The translations under genes and the position numbers were made by a program. From NCBI RefSeq assembly GCF_017676365.1, contig NZ_JADKMA010000061.1, forward strand, positions 1 to 35,999: a stretch of DNA of 35,999 nt. Reading direction: 5' to 3'. The DNA is from Streptomyces oryzae. Its GTDB lineage: Bacteria; Actinomycetota; Actinomycetes; Streptomycetales; Streptomycetaceae. The first letter of the stretch is position 1, and every line of letters begins with the position of its first letter. Positions 33,700 to 35,999 of this stretch are shown here, piece after piece. The notes under the pieces are model-generated. The model had not been told where the DNA came from, made no database searches, and saw only the letters and a list, made by a program, of their open reading frames with translations.

Positions 33700-34380
33700 T
33701 CACTCAGGCCGCGCGGGACGAGAAGGCAGCGCCGTCGCGACCACGCGGCGCATCGCGTCGAGGTCGACCTGCTCGGCCAGAGCCGCATCGTCCGGATCAT
33801 CCGTGATCGGCCTCTCGACGTTGAGCAGGGTACGCAGCAGCCGCGGCAGAACTGTGCGGCTGATGAGGTCTTCCGCGAGCGCGGTGCCGTCGGCGACGGA
33901 CATGGCACAGTGCTCGGCGAGGTAGGCACTCAGACGTTCAAGGGTGCTGGCGATCACGGCGTCGAAGTAGGCATTGGAGCTGCCGGGCTGTCGCTCGGCG
34001 ACGGAGATGCTCAGCCGACAGGTGCGCACCTGCGGCTCCCATGTCATGAGCTGTAGAAATCGCCCGCAGAAGAGCGTCACCGCCTCCGCCTGGTCCTCGG
34101 CGTACGCGTCCGGGGTCTTCAATCTGCCCAGGTACAGCTCGCGGATGAGGTCCAGGACGGCGAGGAACAGCTTGTCCTTGCTCTCGAAGTGCGCGTACAG
34201 CGACCGCTTCGACGTCTTTGCGCGCAGCGCGACCGCGTCCATTGAGGCCCGTTCGTAGCCGGTCTCCTGAAACACGTCCTTGGCCGCGAACAGGATGTGG
34301 CGGCGCAGTTCCTCCCCGCGCTTCTGTTCACCCCGCCGCCGCTGCGCGTCGCCCTGGCGCGATGCACCTTCTCCGCTCAT
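33700..34380 (-). CDS. TetR-family transcriptional regulator
   Basis: A 226-residue repressor. After a basic N-terminus the DNA-binding domain runs from about 23 to 70 (ILFAAKDVFQETGYERASMD, then AKTSKRSLYAHFESKDKLF). The C-terminal ligand domain (about 80-215) has no recognisable ligand signature beyond FLQLMTWEPQVRTCRL, similar to TetR regulators with a TetR_C domain. The ATG at 34380 gives the family-typical start. It is divergent from the NmrA-like gene and probably controls it and itself through the palindrome at 34398-34424. Confidence 0.93.
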   Translation of the reverse strand: MSGEGASRQGDAQRRRGEQKRGEELRRHILFAAKDVFQETGYERASMDAVALRAKTSKRSLYAHFESKDKLFLAVLDLIRELYLGRLKTPDAYAEDQAEAVTLFCGRFLQLMTWEPQVRTCRLSISVAERQPGSSNAYFDAVIASTLERLSAYLAEHCAMSVADGTALAEDLISRTVLPRLLRTLLNVERPITDDPDDAALAEQVDLDAMRRVVATALPSRPARPE

Positions 34381-34397
34381 CTCGCTTGCATCCCCAA

Positions 34398-34424
34398 AAG
34401 TAAACGGTACGGTAGAGTTTACTT
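34398..34424. promoter_or_regulatory. Perfect inverted repeat, TetR operator candidate
   Basis: AAGTAAAC (34398-34405), 11 bases, GTTTACTT (34417-34424): a perfect 8-bp inverted repeat. It lies 17 bases upstream of the TetR start and 38 bases upstream of the NmrA-like start. TAGAGT at 34413-34418 could be the -10 box of the plus-strand promoter, which the bound repressor would cover. Confidence 0.72.
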
Positions 34425-34462
34425 GCACCAACCGGCATCCGTCCCACCCCTGGAGAGACCAC

Positions 34463-35356
34463 GTGATCGTCATCACCACTCCCACAGGCAACATCGGGCA
34501 CCAGGTCCTCGACAGCGTCCTCGCCGCCGACCAGCCGGTCCGCGTCGTCGTACGCGACGCGGCCAAGCTGTCGGCCGAGATCCGCGACAGGGTCGAGGTC
34601 GTCCAAGGCTCGCACGGCGATCCGCAGGTCGTCGCCCGTGCCCTCGACGGCGCAGAAACCCTGTTCTGGCTGCTGCCCACCGACCACCACGCCATCAACC
34701 TCGACGAGGCGTTCGCCGAATTCACCCGCCCTGCGGCCGAGGCAATCGCCGACCACGGCGTCAAACGTGTCGTAGGCATCAGCGCCCTGGGGCGCAACAC
34801 GCCCTACGCCGACCGCGCCGGACACGTAACCGCCTCACTGGCCATGGACGACATGATCGCAGCCACTGGCGCGGCATACCGCGCGCTGACCATGCCCTCA
34901 TTCATGGACAACATGCTGTGGCAAGCCCGCGTGATCAAGGAACAGGGCGCGTTCTTCTACACCCACTCCCCCGAGCACGCGCTGCCGACTGTCGCCATCC
35001 GCGACATCGCCACCGTCGCCGCCCGGCTGCTGCTCGACCCCACCTGGACCGGCCAGGAGGAGGTCCCGGTGCTCGGCCCCGAGGATCTGTCCCTCAACGA
35101 CCGGGCCGCCATCGTCTCCGACGTACTCGGAACCCCGGTGCGGTATCAGCAGATCACCGGCCAGGCGCTCAAGGAGCAGCTCACCGGCAGCGGCATGTCC
35201 GACGCCATGGCCCAGGGCATGCTCGACATGATGACGGCCAAGGACAACGGCCTGGACGAGGGGATCACCCGCACTCCGCAGCACGCGATCGACACCCCCA
35301 CCACGTTCCGGCAGTGGTGCGAAGACACCCTCAAGCCTGCGGTGGAGGCCGTATGA
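34463..35356 (+). CDS. NmrA-like NAD(P)-binding protein
   Basis: A 297-residue Rossmann-fold protein of the atypical short-chain dehydrogenase group. The nucleotide-binding motif is TTPTGNIG (about 5-12), a variant of the usual TGATGxxG. Other features are VRVVVRDAAKL, the second strand VVQGSHGD, and a C-terminal region with LTMPSFMDNMLW and TFRQWCEDTLKPAV. NmrA-like proteins act as redox sensors or quinone/NAD(P)H reductases. The GTG at 34463 has GGAGAG about 7 bases upstream. Divergent from a TetR gene, it is probably its regulated target, possibly in a response to an electrophile or drug. Confidence 0.9.
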   Translation: MIVITTPTGNIGHQVLDSVLAADQPVRVVVRDAAKLSAEIRDRVEVVQGSHGDPQVVARALDGAETLFWLLPTDHHAINLDEAFAEFTRPAAEAIADHGVKRVVGISALGRNTPYADRAGHVTASLAMDDMIAATGAAYRALTMPSFMDNMLWQARVIKEQGAFFYTHSPEHALPTVAIRDIATVAARLLLDPTWTGQEEVPVLGPEDLSLNDRAAIVSDVLGTPVRYQQITGQALKEQLTGSGMSDAMAQGMLDMMTAKDNGLDEGITRTPQHAIDTPTTFRQWCEDTLKPAVEAV

Positions 35357-35396
35357 CCTCGGCGCCGATGGCCGATGGCTGAAGGCCGATGACTGA

Positions 35397-35822
35397 TCAG
35401 CGTGCCGGGACCGCCTGAGGGCTCCGCGCCATGTCCGCCGCCCCCGGCACCGGCTCTCCCGCATCGGTCCCGAGCCCCACGATCCGGTTCTCCGCGTCGA
35501 CGTGCACCACCCGCGGCTGCATCGCCCGCGCCTCGGCCTCGTCCACCTGCGCATAGCTGATCAGGATCACCAGATCCCCGGGGTGGACCAGATGCGCCGC
35601 CGCGCCATTGATACCGATGACGCCGCTCCCCCGCTCGCCCTCGATGACGTAGGTCTCCAGCCGGGCCCCATTTGTGATGTCGACGATGTGGACCAGCTCG
35701 CCCGGCAGCAGGTCCGCCGCCTCCATCAGCTCGGCGTCGATGGTCACCGATCCCACATAGTGCAGGTCGGCCTGGGTGACGGTGGCCCGGTGGATCTTGG
35801 ACTTGAACATGGTGCGCAGCAC
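35397..35822 (-). CDS. panD: Aspartate 1-decarboxylase proenzyme
   Basis: Converts aspartate to beta-alanine for pantothenate and coenzyme A. It is 141 residues, made as a proenzyme that cleaves itself between G24 and S25 in HYVGSVTID to form the pyruvoyl cofactor. Motifs are MFKSKIHRATVTQADLHYVG, VHIVDITNGARLETY, GINGAAAHLVHPGD and ISYA. The start is the GTG at 35822, which gives the streptomycete N-terminus MLRTMFKSK; an ATG four codons later is possible. The C-terminal 25 residues are a variable Ala/Pro tail. Confidence 0.96.
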   Translation of the reverse strand: MLRTMFKSKIHRATVTQADLHYVGSVTIDAELMEAADLLPGELVHIVDITNGARLETYVIEGERGSGVIGINGAAAHLVHPGDLVILISYAQVDEAEARAMQPRVVHVDAENRIVGLGTDAGEPVPGAADMARSPQAVPAR

Positions 35823-35940
35823 AGTTCACTCCGTACGAGAAAGAAGGGTCGCGCCCCCTTCAGTCAGAGGTGCGCGCCGACCCGTCCATCGTACGAGCGG
35901 AAGCCGCGCAGACGAAGAGGGCCGAACGGCGCCCCGAACG

Positions 35941-35999
35941 CCCCGAACAGAAGAGGACACCCCGAACAGAAGAGGGCCCGTACGGCATCACAGCCGTAC
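35941..35999. repeat. Short direct repeats and hairpin at the window edge
   Basis: CCCCGAACAGAAGAGG occurs at 35941-35956 and again at 35960-35975. GTACGGC (35980-35986) and GCCGTAC (35993-35999) form a 7-bp stem with a 6-base loop that runs up to the window end. It is probably the terminator of a neighbouring gene outside the window. Confidence 0.5.

Noticed and set aside
35370..35396. Two near-identical 13-base units (GGCCGATGGCTGA and GGCCGATGACTGA) between the NmrA-like gene and panD
   Set aside because: A small local duplication in a short convergent gap; no sign of function.
35941..35975. Direct repeats at the right edge as a CRISPR array
   Set aside because: Only two 16-base copies with a 3-base gap, no spacers of useful size and no cas genes.

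Overview
The window is chromosomal DNA of a high-GC actinomycete, almost certainly a Streptomyces. The evidence is strongly GC-biased third codon positions, the gene order and sequences of the ribosomal-protein cluster, an XRE/DUF397/ATPase regulatory trio, a dispersed streptomycete intergenic repeat, and a single TTA (bldA-type) codon in a toxin gene.

Region 1 (1-8514): the 3'-truncated gene of an ABC-F ATPase (-), a divergent single-pass membrane protein (+), then truA and the alpha operon on the minus strand (infA-rpmJ-rpsM-rpsK-rpsD-rpoA-rplQ) with map upstream. Two things stand out. A zinc-ribbon type rpsD sits between rpsK and rpoA, where from memory the model streptomycetes have no rpsD. 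A second, truncated copy of the last 16 codons of rpsD lies downstream of it, differing only by synonymous changes.

Region 2 (8589-21214): the S10 and spc clusters, all minus strand: rpsJ-rplC-rplD-rplW-rplB-rpsS-rplV-rpsC-rplP-rpmC-rpsQ / rplN-rplX-rplE-rpsN-rpsH-rplF-rplR-rpsE-rpmD-rplO / secY-adk. Most genes overlap or abut (TGATG, TAATG). Strong hairpins mark the sub-operon boundaries (rpsQ/rplN, rplO/secY, downstream of adk, rpoA/rplQ, rplQ/truA). rpsJ has a long leader containing several stem-loops.

Region 3 (21215-28808): a polymorphic-toxin locus on the plus strand. Four translationally coupled genes encode an SseB-like protein, a small helical protein, a 1503-residue RHS/YD-repeat toxin with a putative type VII-like N-terminus and a 126-residue C-terminal tip after DPLGL, and a 159-residue protein made of two S1 (OB-fold) domains in the immunity-gene position. 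I could not assign the tip to a family; it shows a faint ADP-ribosyltransferase-like layout. Downstream lie remains of earlier tips: a DPLGL-plus-tip fragment with an in-frame stop, and a second RHS core with a different tip and its own candidate immunity gene.

Region 4 (28809-30718): gene debris. It holds an XRE/DUF397 fusion remnant and a deleted RHS-repeat fragment, then an intact secreted protein gene and a 5'-truncated membrane protein gene.

Region 5 (30719-35999): an intact XRE (DUF5753)/DUF397 pair divergent from an RsbW-like ATPase gene, a frameshifted helix-turn-helix protein remnant, a Uma2-family nuclease gene, a TetR gene divergent from an NmrA-like NAD(P)-binding protein gene with a perfect inverted repeat between them, and panD.

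The main candidate for an undescribed system is the RHS tip with its tandem-S1 partner (26421-27280), together with the string of displaced tip cassettes behind it. All family assignments come from reading the sequence; no database search was run.
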